From an uncultured Alphaproteobacteria bacterium (GTDB lineage: Bacteria > Pseudomonadota > Alphaproteobacteria > Rhizobiales > Aestuariivirgaceae): 64,000 nt of DNA. The stretch is from the NCBI GenBank assembly GCA_937873445.1, contig CALMWF010000040.1, positions 1 to 64,000 on the forward strand. The letters are read 5' to 3'. Shown piece by piece: positions 26,628 to 37,304 of this stretch; within the stretch, counting starts at the first letter, position 1; each line of letters begins with the position of its first letter. The notes under the pieces were generated by a model. It searched no databases and was not told where the DNA came from. It worked only from the letters and a program-made list of their open reading frames with translations. The position numbers and the translations under genes are program-made.

Positions 26628-28907
26628 GTGGCAGGGGTCGTGACCGCGAGAATGAGGCCAACAGGGGGGGCGCGGCACGGGTGGCGAGGTGTGTCCTTCG
26701 CCGCTCTCGGTCTGGCATGCGGCCTGCTCAGTGCCGGGGCCGTGCAGCCCGCCTTCGCCATCCAGAACAAGCCCTTTGTGGCACCGGTTCAGACCACGCC
26801 GCCCAAGGGCACGGAAGCCCATGTGGATGCCAGCCGCATCGACTATGACCAGAAGCGGAAAATCGCCACCGCCACGGGCCGCGTGCGCCTGACCTATGGC
26901 CCCTATGTGCTGGTGGCAAGCCGGGTGGTCTATGACGAGGTGCGCAACACTTTCTCTGCCAATGGATCGGTGGTGCTGTCGGAGCCGAACGGCAACCGGC
27001 TTCTGGCCACACAGGTGGAAATCAGTAACGGCTTCAAGGAGGGCTTCGCCCGCCACCTGAAAGCGCTGCTGACCAATGATGTGACGCTGGCGGCGCGCTA
27101 TGCCCGGCGCTATGAAAACGGCATCACAGTGTTCGAGGAAAGCCACTATACCGCCTGCGCCAATTGCGCCACGGCCAAGGGCGATCCGCTGTGGGAGATC
27201 GTGGCCGATGAGACGGTGCACGACCAGAACAGCCACACGCTGCGTCACAAGAATCCGAAATTGAAGATCGCCGGCCATACCGTGGCCTGGCTGCCCTATG
27301 CCGAACATGCCGACCCTTCGGTGAAGCGGCGCACCGGCTGGCTCATTCCCTCGGCCAGCAGCGGAAACACCTATGGCCTGGGGGTGACGACGCCGTATTT
27401 CTGGGCACTGGCGCCCAATTACGATCTGACTTTTTCGCCCCTGTGGACGACGCGGCAGGGGCCGGTGGCCGATGTGGAATGGCGGCACCGGCTGGCCACC
27501 GGGCAATACAATATCCGCGGCTATGGCGTGCACCAGTTCCGCAATGTGCGCGCCCCCGGTGACGGCACCTGGCGCGGTGCCGTGGAAACGACGGGCGATT
27601 TCGCCCTGAACCAGGACTGGCATTATGGCTGGGACGCCACCCTGCAGAGCGACCGCAAATTTCTGGATGACTATGATTTCAACAATGATGACCTGATCAC
27701 CAGCGAGGCCCATGTGACCGGCCTGTGGGACCGCACCTATGTGTCGGCCCAGGCGCTGGCCTTCCAGACCACGGTTCTGGATGAAGACCAGAACCGGATG
27801 CCAGTAGCGGTGCCCTACATCAACGGTGACCACACCTTTGCCGATCCGGTGATGGGGGGTGAACTGGGCCTGTCGTGGAGCTTCTACCGTCTTGAACGCG
27901 ACACCGCCTACAGCCCCTTTGCCGAAGTGGCGCACGGCACCAGCCAGAGCCGCGGTGTTGCCAATGTGCACTGGCAGAAGCAGCTCATCACCCAGGGCGG
28001 CCTTGTGGCCACGCCGTTTGCCAGTCTGCGCGGCGACATGCATGTGTCGAACAATCTGCCTGATCCGCTGGTGCCCGGCCTGACCAGCGATGAACAAACC
28101 AGTGTGCGCGTGCTGCCGACCTCCGGGCTGGACCTGCGCTGGCCCTTCATCGGCAGTTTTGCCGACGGCCAGTCGGTGGTGACACCGGTGTTTCAGGTGA
28201 TTGCCGCAGCCAATGAGACCGAGCGCGACAAGTTCGGCAATGAAGACGCAATCACCCTGAACTTCGACCATTCCAGCCTGTTTCTTGAGGACCGCTTCAC
28301 CGGGCTTGACCGTTATGAAGGCGGCAGCCGCATCAATGCCGGCCTGACCTGGACCTTCCTGGGCAACAATGGCGGCTTCCTGCGCGCGGCGGCGGGCGAA
28401 TCGTTCCACATCGGCGGCACCAACAGCTTCACCAGCACCTCGGGGCTGGAGGGAGGCAAGTCTGATCTGGTCGGCGCCATCACGTTTCAGCCCTGGGAAA
28501 ATCTGGGCCTGTCCTATGAGGCGCGGGTGGAGGAGGATCTGTCCGACATCAACCGCCAGGAGGCCTATCTCAGCCTCACTTTCGACAGGTTTTCCGGCTC
28601 ATTTGGCTATATCGACATCGATGCCGAGCCAGCCTACGGGCGGCTGACGCGGCAGCGCATGGCGGGTGCCGAGGCCCACTACAGACTGGCGGGCAACTGG
28701 AGCCTGTTCGGCGGGCTGAACTATGATTTCATCGAAGAGCGCTTTCAGTCACGCAGCCTCGGGGTGGAATTCGACTGTGATTGCATGAACGTCAAACTGT
28801 CCTATGAAGCTTCTGATTCACTCGATACCAACCAGACCGATCACCGCATCAAGGCGTCGATCGACCTGGCGACTCTGGGTGGCACCAGCGTCTCCGCCGG
28901 ATTCTGA
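26628..28907 (+). CDS. lptD: LPS-assembly protein LptD
   Basis: A 759-residue outer-membrane protein that inserts lipopolysaccharide into the outer leaflet. It has a signal peptide (hydrophobic stretch near residues 23-43, ending FAIQN), an N-terminal OstA/LptA-like beta-jellyroll (HVDASRIDYDQ, ATGRVRLTYG), and a long C-terminal beta-barrel ending in VSAGF with a terminal Phe as BAM substrates have. Cysteines in HYTACANCATAKG and in EFDCDCMN could form the inter-domain disulfides known in E. coli LptD. The start is a GTG at 26628 preceded by AGGTGATT; an ATG at 26652 is possible. lptF and lptG, usually upstream, are absent. Confidence 0.9.
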   Translation: MAGVVTARMRPTGGARHGWRGVSFAALGLACGLLSAGAVQPAFAIQNKPFVAPVQTTPPKGTEAHVDASRIDYDQKRKIATATGRVRLTYGPYVLVASRVVYDEVRNTFSANGSVVLSEPNGNRLLATQVEISNGFKEGFARHLKALLTNDVTLAARYARRYENGITVFEESHYTACANCATAKGDPLWEIVADETVHDQNSHTLRHKNPKLKIAGHTVAWLPYAEHADPSVKRRTGWLIPSASSGNTYGLGVTTPYFWALAPNYDLTFSPLWTTRQGPVADVEWRHRLATGQYNIRGYGVHQFRNVRAPGDGTWRGAVETTGDFALNQDWHYGWDATLQSDRKFLDDYDFNNDDLITSEAHVTGLWDRTYVSAQALAFQTTVLDEDQNRMPVAVPYINGDHTFADPVMGGELGLSWSFYRLERDTAYSPFAEVAHGTSQSRGVANVHWQKQLITQGGLVATPFASLRGDMHVSNNLPDPLVPGLTSDEQTSVRVLPTSGLDLRWPFIGSFADGQSVVTPVFQVIAAANETERDKFGNEDAITLNFDHSSLFLEDRFTGLDRYEGGSRINAGLTWTFLGNNGGFLRAAAGESFHIGGTNSFTSTSGLEGGKSDLVGAITFQPWENLGLSYEARVEEDLSDINRQEAYLSLTFDRFSGSFGYIDIDAEPAYGRLTRQRMAGAEAHYRLAGNWSLFGGLNYDFIEERFQSRSLGVEFDCDCMNVKLSYEASDSLDTNQTDHRIKASIDLATLGGTSVSAGF

Positions 28908-28920
28908 GCCCCGTTCACCC

Positions 28921-29928
28921 ATGGCCAGCGCACTCAACCGTTTCGCCCTTTCGCTGCTGCTTCTGGCCGGCATGGCCGCAGCCCCCGCAGCGCTGGCCGA
29001 TGACCAGAAGGTCATTGCCACCGTCAATGACCAGCCGGTGACCAGCTTTGATGTCGACCAGCGCCTCAGGCTGATGAAGATCATTGGCACTGCCGCCCCG
29101 GACCGGGGCCGCAAATATGCCGCCAATTCGCTGATCGATGAGGTGGTGAAGATTTCCGAGGCCAAGAAATACAAGGCCGAGGCCACCGAAAAGGACATCA
29201 ATGCCCAGATGGACCGCATGGCCAAGGGGCTTAACACCGACGCAGCAGGGTTCAAGGCCAAGCTCGCCAAGCAGGGCGTGTCGGTCAGTTCACTGCGCCA
29301 GCTCATAGCCGGACAGATTGCCTTCTCGCGCATTCTGCGCGGCAAATACAAGGTGGAGCCGGTCAAGCCCGATCAGGCTGCGGTGGACCGCAAGATGGCC
29401 GACATCAGGCGCGAGATGGACGGCCGGGTGGCCAAGATCATGGCTGACCCGCGCATGCGCCCGATCACCGTTTACACCCTCAACGAAGTGAATTTCCCGG
29501 TGGAGGGGGGCGCCAAGGCCGACCCCATGCTGATCAATGCCCGCGGCGTCGAGGCCCAGCAATACATGAGCCGGGTGAAGAGCTGCGGCAATCTGCGGGC
29601 CGCTGCCTCCGGCATTTTCAACGTGCAGGTGGGCAAACGGGTGGAAGCGGATGGGGCCAAGCTGCCCAAGCCGATGAAGGCCGCACTGGACCGGGCGGGG
29701 GTGGGCCGCGGCATTGGCCCCATGCGGACTTCAAGCGGCATTCAGGTGCTGGTGTTCTGCGGCACAAGGCTGCTCAAGCCGCCGAAGCCCAAATATGAGT
29801 TGCCGACGCGCGCCCAGGTGGAAAATGCGGTGGCTGGCGAGGCCTATGCGGCCGTGGAGCAGAAATACATGGCGCTGCTGCGCAAGAATGCCCTCATCGA
29901 ATACAAAGACCCCACCTACGCGCAGTGA
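28921..29928 (+). CDS. surA: periplasmic SurA-like chaperone / peptidyl-prolyl isomerase
   Basis: A 335-residue exported protein (signal peptide ending ALADDQ). The N-terminal chaperone domain opens with VIATVNDQPVTSFDVDQRLRL, the SurA_N signature, and a parvulin-like fold would occupy the second half. It is expected to escort outer-membrane beta-barrels such as LptD to the BAM complex. The parvulin motif is weak, so isomerase activity is uncertain. It starts 13 bp after lptD and sits before pdxA and rsmA, the usual order. Confidence 0.85.
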   Translation: MASALNRFALSLLLLAGMAAAPAALADDQKVIATVNDQPVTSFDVDQRLRLMKIIGTAAPDRGRKYAANSLIDEVVKISEAKKYKAEATEKDINAQMDRMAKGLNTDAAGFKAKLAKQGVSVSSLRQLIAGQIAFSRILRGKYKVEPVKPDQAAVDRKMADIRREMDGRVAKIMADPRMRPITVYTLNEVNFPVEGGAKADPMLINARGVEAQQYMSRVKSCGNLRAAASGIFNVQVGKRVEADGAKLPKPMKAALDRAGVGRGIGPMRTSSGIQVLVFCGTRLLKPPKPKYELPTRAQVENAVAGEAYAAVEQKYMALLRKNALIEYKDPTYAQ

Positions 29929-29933
29929 ATGGC

Positions 29934-30941
29934 ATGACGCGGCCCCGCCCCCTGCCTCTTGCCCTCACCTGCGGTGAACCGGCGGGCGTGGCACCCGAAA
30001 TCACGGCCAGGGCCTGGGCGCATTTCCGCCATGGCGGCAACGCCTTTTTCCTCATCGGCGATGCGGACTATTTCGCGGCGCGGGCCGAGGCCGCCGGCCT
30101 GTCTCTGCCGGTCCGGCGCATTGCCAAGGCCGCCGAAGCCGAAACGGTTTTTCCCGCCGCCCTGCCGGTGCTGCACCGGCCGCTGCCGCTGACGCCCGAG
30201 GCCGGGCACTGGCGCAGCGAAACCGCCCCGGCGGTGATGGCGGCCATTGAACAGGCGGTTGCCCTGTCACTGGCCGGTGAAGCGGCGGGTCTGGTCACCA
30301 ATCCGATCCAGAAGGAAGCCCTCTACACCGCCGGTTTTCCGTTTCAGGGCCACACCGATTTCCTTGCCCATCTGGCCCGCCAGCGGGGCTTTGCCGGTGA
30401 TGAGGTGATGTTGCTGGTGGCGCAGGATTTGCGCGCCGTGCCGGTCACTGTCCACATCGCCCTCAGGGAGGTGATGGCGCAGCTTACCAGCCAGCGCATT
30501 GTGGCGCAGGGCCGCGTGGTGGCGCGGGCGCTGCAGGAAAAATTCGGCATTGCAGCACCGCGCCTTGCCGTTACCGGGCTCAATCCCCATGCCGGTGAAA
30601 ACGGTGCCATGGGCGATGAGGAGACGCGGGTGATCGCGCCTGCCATTGCCACGCTGCGGTCCGAGGGGTTCGCGGTAACCGGGCCCCTGCCCGCCGACAC
30701 CGCCTTCCACGCCGAGGCGCGGGCCGCTTATGACGCCATTCTGTGCATGTATCATGATCAGGCGCTTATTCCGGTGAAGACGCTGGATTTCCACGGCGGC
30801 GTCAATGTCACCCTGGGTCTGCCCTTCATCCGCACCTCGCCGGATCACGGCACGGCGCTGACGCTGGCCGGAACGGGCCGCGCCAATCCGTCGAGCCTCA
30901 TTGCCGCGCTGAAGCTGGCCTTCGACATGGCGGCACGATGA
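29934..30941 (+). CDS. pdxA: 4-hydroxythreonine-4-phosphate dehydrogenase
   Basis: A 335-residue NAD-dependent enzyme of vitamin B6 (pyridoxal phosphate) synthesis. Visible signatures are [15 protein letters not shown] at the N-terminus, GHTDFLAHL (metal-binding His), LNPHAGENG, and [16 protein letters not shown] with PDHGTA near the C-terminus. The ATG at 29934 is taken, though an in-frame GTG at 29925 overlaps the surA stop. It overlaps rsmA by ATGA. Confidence 0.95.
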   Translation: MTRPRPLPLALTCGEPAGVAPEITARAWAHFRHGGNAFFLIGDADYFAARAEAAGLSLPVRRIAKAAEAETVFPAALPVLHRPLPLTPEAGHWRSETAPAVMAAIEQAVALSLAGEAAGLVTNPIQKEALYTAGFPFQGHTDFLAHLARQRGFAGDEVMLLVAQDLRAVPVTVHIALREVMAQLTSQRIVAQGRVVARALQEKFGIAAPRLAVTGLNPHAGENGAMGDEETRVIAPAIATLRSEGFAVTGPLPADTAFHAEARAAYDAILCMYHDQALIPVKTLDFHGGVNVTLGLPFIRTSPDHGTALTLAGTGRANPSSLIAALKLAFDMAAR

Positions 30942-31759
30942 GCGGCGAGGCGAGCCTGCCACCGCTGCGCGAGGTGATTGCCCGCCATGGTCTGGGGGCG
31001 AAGAAATCCCTGGGCCAGAACTTCCTGTTCGATCTCAATCTGACGCGGCGCATTGCCCGCGCCGCGGCCCCGCTCCACACCGTCATTGAAGTGGGCCCCG
31101 GCCCCGGCGGCCTGACCCGCGCCCTGCTGATGGAGGGGGCTGGCCGGGTCATGGCGGTGGAGCGCGACGAGCGGGCGCTGGCGGCGCTGGCCGAGATTTC
31201 TGCCGCCTGGCCTGGCCGTCTGGAGGTGGTGGCGGGCGATGCACTGGCCCAGGACTGGCGGGCGCTGGCGGGCGGCGGCCCGGTGCAGATCGTGGCCAAC
31301 CTGCCCTACAACATTGCCACGCCGCTGCTGGTGGGCTGGCTGTCGGACCCCTGGCCGCCGTGGTTTTCCGCCCTTACCCTGATGTTCCAGAAGGAAGTGG
31401 CCGAACGCATTGTGGCCAAGCCGGGCAGCCGGGATTACGGGCGGCTGTCGGTGTTGTGCCAGTGGCGCTGCGAGGCGCGCAAGCTGTTTGACGTGCACCG
31501 TTCGGCCTTCACGCCGCCACCCAAGGTGACATCCGCCGTGGTGCAGCTCATTCCGCGGGCGGCCCCTGTGCCGGTCTGTGAGCTTGCCAAGCTGGAGCGG
31601 GTGACGGCGGCGGGCTTCGGCCAGCGCCGCAAGATGCTGCGGCAATCACTGAAGGCGGTGTTTGCCGAACCGGAGGCCGTGCTGACACGTCTCGGCATTG
31701 CCCCCACAGCCCGGGCTGAGGAAATTGCGGTGGCTGATTTCGCCCGGCTGGCGCTGGAA

Positions 31760-31765
<6 letters not shown>
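30938..31765 (+). CDS. rsmA: 16S rRNA (adenine-1518/1519-N6)-dimethyltransferase
   Basis: A 275-residue KsgA-type methyltransferase that dimethylates two adjacent adenines in the 3' hairpin of 16S rRNA. Conserved parts are [11 protein letters not shown], the SAM motif [14 protein letters not shown], and the catalytic [11 protein letters not shown]; the [10 protein letters not shown] segment is in the C-terminal domain. It overlaps pdxA by 4 bp. Its stop overlaps the convergent gmk stop by 6 bp. Confidence 0.97.
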
Positions 31766-32396
<631 letters not shown>

Positions 32397-32404
<8 letters not shown>

Positions 32405-33284
32405 GATTCTGCACCTGTTCACGCATCTGGTCGATGACGGTTTTGAGATCAAGGCCGATGGCCGTCAAGCCGCGGTCCAGCGCCTTGGAACACAGGGTGT
32501 TGGCCTCGCGGTTGAATTCCTGGGCAAGGAAGTCGAACTTGCGCCCCGCCGGTTCATGCGCCGCCATGAGATCACGCGCCGCCGCCACATGGCTGAAGAG
32601 CCGGTCCAGCTCCTCCTGAATGTCGGCGCGGGTGAAGATCAGCATGGCCTCCTGATGCAGGCGCTGCTCGTCGAAGCCGCTGTTCACGTCCATGAGGCGC
32701 GCCACCTGTTCGGCCAGGCGCGCCCGGATGGCCTCGGCTGTGCGGGCCGGGGCGTCGCGGGCGGCGCTGGCCAGTTGCGCAATGCGGTCAAGCTGGGTGC
32801 CAAGAATGTCGCTGAGCCGTGCGCCCTCGGCGGCGCGGGCTTCGGCCAGCGCTGTCACGGCTTCGGCCAGCGTGGCCAGCATGGCGACGGCACGGGCCTG
32901 AAGGGCCGCCTCGTCCGGCGCCTCGCCCTTCAGCTCAAGAACCCCGCGCAGGCCCAGCAGATGCTCCACCCGCAGCGGTTCGGCCTTGAGCCGCTGGCGC
33001 AAGGCCTCCGCCGCTGCCAGCACCTGCTCCAGCACCCGCTCATTGAGAAGGAGTGTCTCACCCGCCGTTTCGCCGGTGATGGTCAGTGCCGCCTGAATGT
33101 TGCCGCGCCGGAACGCCGCGGTCAGGGCAGAGCGGGCGGGCGCTTCAAGGTGGTCATGGCCCGGCGGCAGGCGAAAGCGGATGTCCAGCCCCTTGCCGTT
33201 GACGCTTTTCAGTTCCCATTGCCAGGTCAGTGCCCCTGCCCCGCCGCTGGCGCGGGCAAAACCAGTCATGCTGTTGAGCGCCAT
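32397..33284 (-). CDS. yicC: YicC family endoribonuclease
   Basis: A 295-residue YicC protein. It begins MALNSMTGFARASG and contains WELKSVNGKGLDIRFRLP, which together are diagnostic, and ends in DLKTVIDQMREQVQN. E. coli YicC has been reported as an RNase acting with stress-related RNA decay. GGAGAGGCGG before ATG 33284 sets the start; an in-frame site at 33311 is less good. It continues the fab-mltG operon into gmk. Confidence 0.92.
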
Positions 33285-33376
33285 CCGCCTCTCCAGATTC
33301 GTTGCGCCCACAGGCTAGTGCAGGCGGCAGGCGGAAGCCATGGCGCAGAGGCAGCCGGCGCGTTGTGCCGCAGGTA

Positions 33377-34762
33377 TCAGCGATTTGGCTTGGGCCGGGG
33401 CACGGGCACAGGGCGGCCCGCCACCTGAACGATGGAACCGGGTTTCAGGGTGGCGGCGGGTGCGGGTGCTGGTGCTGCGGCTTCCGCCGGGGCAGCGGCG
33501 GGCTGGGGTGCTGCGGCGGCCGGTGCCGTCGCGGCGGGCGGCGGAACGGCAGGAGCTTGCGGTGCTGCGGCAGCGGCGGGCGCGGCCGTTGGCGGCGCAT
33601 CGGCAATGGCCGGAAGGCCCGGATTGATTGCAAGCGGCTCAGGAACGGGCTGGGCCGCCGCCATGCCGCCTGCGGCGGGCGGTGCGGCGGGGGCGGGTGC
33701 CGGGGCCGCAGTGTCGGGCGTTGAGGCCTGGGTTTTCACCAGCTTCCGCCACTTCACCACATTGCGGTTATGCTCCTCCAGCGTGGCGGCAAAGGCATGG
33801 CCGCCGGAGCCATCAGCGACGAAATAGACGTAATTGGTCTGGGCCGGGTTGATGACGGCCTCCAGCGCGGCGCGGCCCGGATTGGCAATGGGGCCGGGCG
33901 GCAGGCCATCGCGCGTATAGGTGTTGTAGGGGCCGTCCTGGGCCAGATCGGCCTTGGTCAACGGCCGGTCGAGCTTCTCCCTGCCGCCGGTCAGGCCATA
34001 GATGATGGTGGGGTCGGATTGCAGGCGCATGCCCTGCTTCAGGCGGTTGAGAAAGACCGAGGCCACCAGCGCGCGCTCGTGTTCCACGCCGGTTTCCTTT
34101 TCCACGATGGAGGCCAGCGTCACCAGTTCCTGCGGCGTCTTGAGAATGAAATCGGCTGGACGCTTCGCCCATATCTCGTCGAGGAGTTTCACCTGGGCGG
34201 ATTGCATATCCTCCACCAGCCTGGCCCTGGTCATGCCCCGCTGGAATACATAGGTGTCGGGCATGATGGCCCCTTCGGCGGGGGGCTGCGGCGGGTCACC
34301 GGCCAGCACGTCGTTTTCGCTGACCCTGGCCAGCGCCATGGCGCTGGTCCAGCCTTCGGGGATGGAAAGCTTGTAGGTCACGACCTTGCCAAGCGACAGA
34401 AGGGCCATGACCTTTTCCATGCTGACAGCGGCGGGGAAGGCATATTCGCCGGCCTTGAAATTGCCGCCCATGGCCCGGTTCACCTGGGCCGCCAGGCTGA
34501 ACAGGGCAGCGCTGGAAACCACACCCTCCCTGGCCAGCAGGGCGGCGATGTCGCGCCGGTCCAGCCCCTTGTCGATCATCACCACCTTGTCCTCGGCCAG
34601 CGGGCCGGGTTCGGAATAGCGCTGCAGGGCGGCATAGGCCGCAAGGCCCAGCACCAGACCCAGAAGCAGGCCAAGGCCCATGAGCCAGCCCAGAACCCGG
34701 GCCAGCGCAGGCGCCCGGCGGCGCTGGCTGGGCAGGCGGTCAATGGGGGCGTTGTCATTCAC
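33377..34762 (-). CDS. mltG: endolytic murein transglycosylase MltG
   Basis: A 461-residue inner-membrane enzyme that cleaves growing glycan strands and may set their length. A single transmembrane helix is near residues 22-46, a LysM-like region follows, and the catalytic Glu lies in LASIVEKETG, with RLQSDPTIIYG and TREL-type segments after. The last 100 residues or so are an Ala/Pro-rich tail, not needed in the family and probably a disordered cytoplasm-distal extension. It starts at GTG 34762, 15 bp after fabF. Confidence 0.9.
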   Translation of the reverse strand: MNDNAPIDRLPSQRRRAPALARVLGWLMGLGLLLGLVLGLAAYAALQRYSEPGPLAEDKVVMIDKGLDRRDIAALLAREGVVSSAALFSLAAQVNRAMGGNFKAGEYAFPAAVSMEKVMALLSLGKVVTYKLSIPEGWTSAMALARVSENDVLAGDPPQPPAEGAIMPDTYVFQRGMTRARLVEDMQSAQVKLLDEIWAKRPADFILKTPQELVTLASIVEKETGVEHERALVASVFLNRLKQGMRLQSDPTIIYGLTGGREKLDRPLTKADLAQDGPYNTYTRDGLPPGPIANPGRAALEAVINPAQTNYVYFVADGSGGHAFAATLEEHNRNVVKWRKLVKTQASTPDTAAPAPAPAAPPAAGGMAAAQPVPEPLAINPGLPAIADAPPTAAPAAAAAPQAPAVPPPAATAPAAAAPQPAAAPAEAAAPAPAPAATLKPGSIVQVAGRPVPVPRPKPNR

Positions 34763-34777
34763 GGCGGGTCAAATCCT

Positions 34778-36043
34778 TCAGCCGTCAAAGCGGCGCATCA
34801 CCAGTGAGGCGTTGGTGCCACCAAAACCAAAGGAATTGGACAGAACTGTGTTGACGGTGCGGCGCACGGCCTTTTTCGGCGCCAGATCGATCACGGTGTC
34901 CACCGACGGGTTGTCGAGGTTGAGAGTGGGCGGGCAGATATGATCGCGAATGGCGAGGATGGAGAAGATGGCCTCCACCGCGCCGGCTGCCCCCAGCAGA
35001 TGGCCGACCGCCGATTTGGTTGAGGACATGGTGAGGCGGGCCGCGGCATTGCCGAGCAGGCGCTCCACGGCGCGCAATTCGATTTCATCACCGAGCGGCG
35101 TTGAGGTGCCGTGGGCGTTGACGTAGTCGATGTCGGCGGCGGAAATGCCGGCCCGCTTCAGCGCCGCACTCATGCAGCGGTAGGCGCCGTCACCATCAGA
35201 GGATGGCGCGGTGACGTGATAGGCGTCCCCCGACATGCCATAGCCCACCACCTCGGCGTAAATCCTGGCGCCGCGCGCCCTGGCGTGTTCCAGTTCTTCC
35301 AGCACCACAATGCCGGAGCCCTCGCCCATGACAAAGCCATCACGGTCGCGGTCATAGGGGCGCGAGGCCCGCTCCGGCGTGTCGTTGAAGCCGGTGGACA
35401 GCGCCTTGCAGGCGACAAAGCCGGCAATGCCGAGGCGGCAGATGGCGGCCTCTGCCCCGCCCGCCACCATGACATCGGCATCATCATCGCGGATGATGCG
35501 CGCGGCATCGCCAATGGCGTGGGAGCCGGTGGAACAGGCGGTGACCACGGCGTGGTTCGGCCCCTTGCAGCCATGCTCGATGGAGATGAGGCCGGAGGCG
35601 AGATTGATGAGCGAGCCGGGGATGAAGAAGGGTGAAACGCGGCGCGGCCCCTTTTCGGCCAGAAGCAGGGTGGTCTGCTCGATGGTGTTGAGACCGCCGA
35701 TGCCGGAGCCGACCAGCACGCCGAAGCGCAGCTTCTCTTCTTCGGTTGCGGCCTTGTAGCCGGAATCGGCAATGGCCATCTTGGCGGCGGCCACACCATA
35801 GAGAATGAAGTCGTCGTAGCGCCGCTGTTCCTTGGGATCGACCCAGTGATCAAGGTTGAGGGTGCCGTTGCTGCCGTCGCCGCGCTTCACCTCAAAGGCG
35901 ACGCGGGCGGGCAGATCCGAGGCATCAAACCGGGTGATTGGCCCGGCCCCGGACTGACCGGCGATCAGACGCTGCCAACTGGTTTCGACATCGCCGCCCA
36001 GAGGCGACACCATGCCCAATCCGGTTACCACCACGCGCCGCAT
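34778..36043 (-). CDS. fabF: beta-ketoacyl-ACP synthase II
   Basis: A 421-residue condensing enzyme for fatty-acid elongation. The catalytic Cys is residue 170 in VVTACSTGSHAIGDA; the two catalytic His lie in NAHGTSTPLGD and SAVGHLLGAAG. The C-terminus NSFGFGGTNASLV is typical. The start has GGAGAGGCAAGA before the ATG. Between acpP and fabF lies a strong terminator-like hairpin, so part of the acpP transcript probably ends before fabF. Confidence 0.97.
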   Translation of the reverse strand: MRRVVVTGLGMVSPLGGDVETSWQRLIAGQSGAGPITRFDASDLPARVAFEVKRGDGSNGTLNLDHWVDPKEQRRYDDFILYGVAAAKMAIADSGYKAATEEEKLRFGVLVGSGIGGLNTIEQTTLLLAEKGPRRVSPFFIPGSLINLASGLISIEHGCKGPNHAVVTACSTGSHAIGDAARIIRDDDADVMVAGGAEAAICRLGIAGFVACKALSTGFNDTPERASRPYDRDRDGFVMGEGSGIVVLEELEHARARGARIYAEVVGYGMSGDAYHVTAPSSDGDGAYRCMSAALKRAGISAADIDYVNAHGTSTPLGDEIELRAVERLLGNAAARLTMSSTKSAVGHLLGAAGAVEAIFSILAIRDHICPPTLNLDNPSVDTVIDLAPKKAVRRTVNTVLSNSFGFGGTNASLVMRRFDG

Positions 36044-36111
36044 TCTTGCCTCTCCGGTTGTTGACGGACTGGCACAATGCCTGCCTAGGCCAGCCTTTTC
36101 AACCCACCAGC

Positions 36112-36142
36112 AAAAAGGGCAGGGTGAATGACCCTGCCCTTT
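36112..36142 (-). terminator. intrinsic terminator between acpP and fabF
   Basis: Inverted repeat arms AAAGGGCAGGGT (36114-36125) and ACCCTGCCCTTT (36131-36142) pair over 12 bp with a 5-base loop. On the minus strand the hairpin ends in a run of five T. It lies 35 bp after acpP and 69 bp before fabF. Confidence 0.75.
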
Positions 36143-36176
36143 CCGTCATAGTTTTGCCCCGCAGGGCCAGAGCGCC

Positions 36177-36413
36177 TCAGGCGGCGGTCTTTTCAATGAA
36201 CTTCACGGCATCGCCGACGGTCTGGATGGTTTCCGCCGCATCGTCGGGAATTTCGATGCCAAATTCTTCTTCAAAGGCCATGACGAGTTCGACCGTGTCG
36301 AGGCTGTCTGCGCCTAGATCGTCAATGAAGCTCGCCTCGTTCTTCACCTTGTCGGCATCGACGCCCAGGTGTTCGACGACGATCTTCTTCACCCGTTCAG
36401 CAACATCACTCAT
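36177..36413 (-). CDS. acpP: acyl carrier protein
   Basis: A 78-residue acidic carrier protein. The phosphopantetheine attachment site is Ser37 in the [10 protein letters not shown] motif, and the length and acidic composition are those of AcpP. It holds the growing acyl chain for FabD, FabG and FabF. It is flanked by a candidate promoter upstream and a strong terminator downstream, which suits its normally very high expression compared with the surrounding operon. Confidence 0.98.
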   Translation of the reverse strand: MSDVAERVKKIVVEHLGVDADKVKNEASFIDDLGADSLDTVELVMAFEEEFGIEIPDDAAETIQTVGDAVKFIEKTAA

Positions 36414-36489
36414 TTCGTTTGATCCCTCGTGGTGTTTCTCAATCCGGCCCGGCCCGGATGTTTCCGCCGCCTGCCCTGAGCCAGTGGCG

Positions 36490-36517
36490 GTGTTAGCATA
36501 AAACTCCGACCCGTCAA
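36490..36517 (-). promoter_or_regulatory. candidate promoter for acpP
   Basis: On the minus strand a TTGACG hexamer (36517-36512) and TAACAC (36495-36490) are spaced by 16 bp, about 75 bp before the acpP start in the 153-bp gap after fabG. The -35 is a close sigma-70 match; the -10 is moderate. Confidence 0.45.
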
Positions 36518-36566
36518 AAGGGCTTTCTTTGCACCTGCGAAGGGGGGTGGGCGACCTTGATTCAGG

Positions 36567-37304
36567 TCAAATCATCGCCAGGCCGCCGTTCACATGCAGG
36601 GTCTGGCCGGTGACATAGGCGGCCTCGGCGGAGGAAAGGTAAAGAACGGCGGCGGCAATGTCCTCCGGTGCGCCGAGGCGGCCGGCCGGCACCTTGCCCA
36701 GAATGGCCTCCTTCTGCTTGTCGTTCAGCACATCGGTCATGGGCGTGGCGATGAAGCCGGGGGCCACGGCATTGACGGTGATGCTGCGGCTGGCCAGTTC
36801 CTGGGCCAGCGACTTGGATAGGCCGATGATGCCGGCCTTGGCGGCAACGTAATTGGCCTGGCCGGGATTGCCGGTCACCCCCACCACCGAGGTGATGTTG
36901 ATGATGCGGCCCCAGCGCCTTTTCATCATGCCCTTCATGGCGGCGCGCGCCAGGCGGAAGGCGGCGGTGAGGTTCACATCCATCACCTGCTGCCAGTCAT
37001 CATCCTTCATGCGCATGGCCAGACCATCACGGGTGATGCCGGCATTGTTGACCAGAATATCAAGACCGCCCATGGCGGCTTCGGCGGCGGGCACCAGCTT
37101 TTCCACGTCGGCAGCGTCCGACAGATTGCAGGTCAGCACATGGCAGCGCTCACCCAGCGCCGCCTTCAGTTCCTCCAGCACGGCAGCCCGGGTGCCGGAC
37201 ACGGCCACAGTGGCCCCGGCCGCATGCAGGGCGCGGGCAATGGCGGCGCCAATGCCGCCGGTGGCGCCGGTGACCAGAGCCGTCTTGCCGGTGAGATCAA
37301 ACAT
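36567..37304 (-). CDS. fabG: 3-oxoacyl-ACP reductase
   Basis: A 245-residue short-chain dehydrogenase using NADPH. The nucleotide-binding TGATGGIG is near residue 12, NNAG at residues 86-89, and the catalytic set is Ser139, Tyr152 and Lys156 (YVAAK). It reduces beta-ketoacyl-ACP during fatty-acid elongation. The AGGAG before ATG 37304 sets the start; the frame extends to 37388 inside fabD, which is rejected. fabD's last codons overlap its first. Confidence 0.96.
   Translation of the reverse strand: MFDLTGKTALVTGATGGIGAAIARALHAAGATVAVSGTRAAVLEELKAALGERCHVLTCNLSDAADVEKLVPAAEAAMGGLDILVNNAGITRDGLAMRMKDDDWQQVMDVNLTAAFRLARAAMKGMMKRRWGRIINITSVVGVTGNPGQANYVAAKAGIIGLSKSLAQELASRSITVNAVAPGFIATPMTDVLNDKQKEAILGKVPAGRLGAPEDIAAAVLYLSSAEAAYVTGQTLHVNGGLAMI

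Noticed and set aside
26616-28409. 597-residue frame antisense to lptD
   Set aside because: Shadow of lptD with no family signature.
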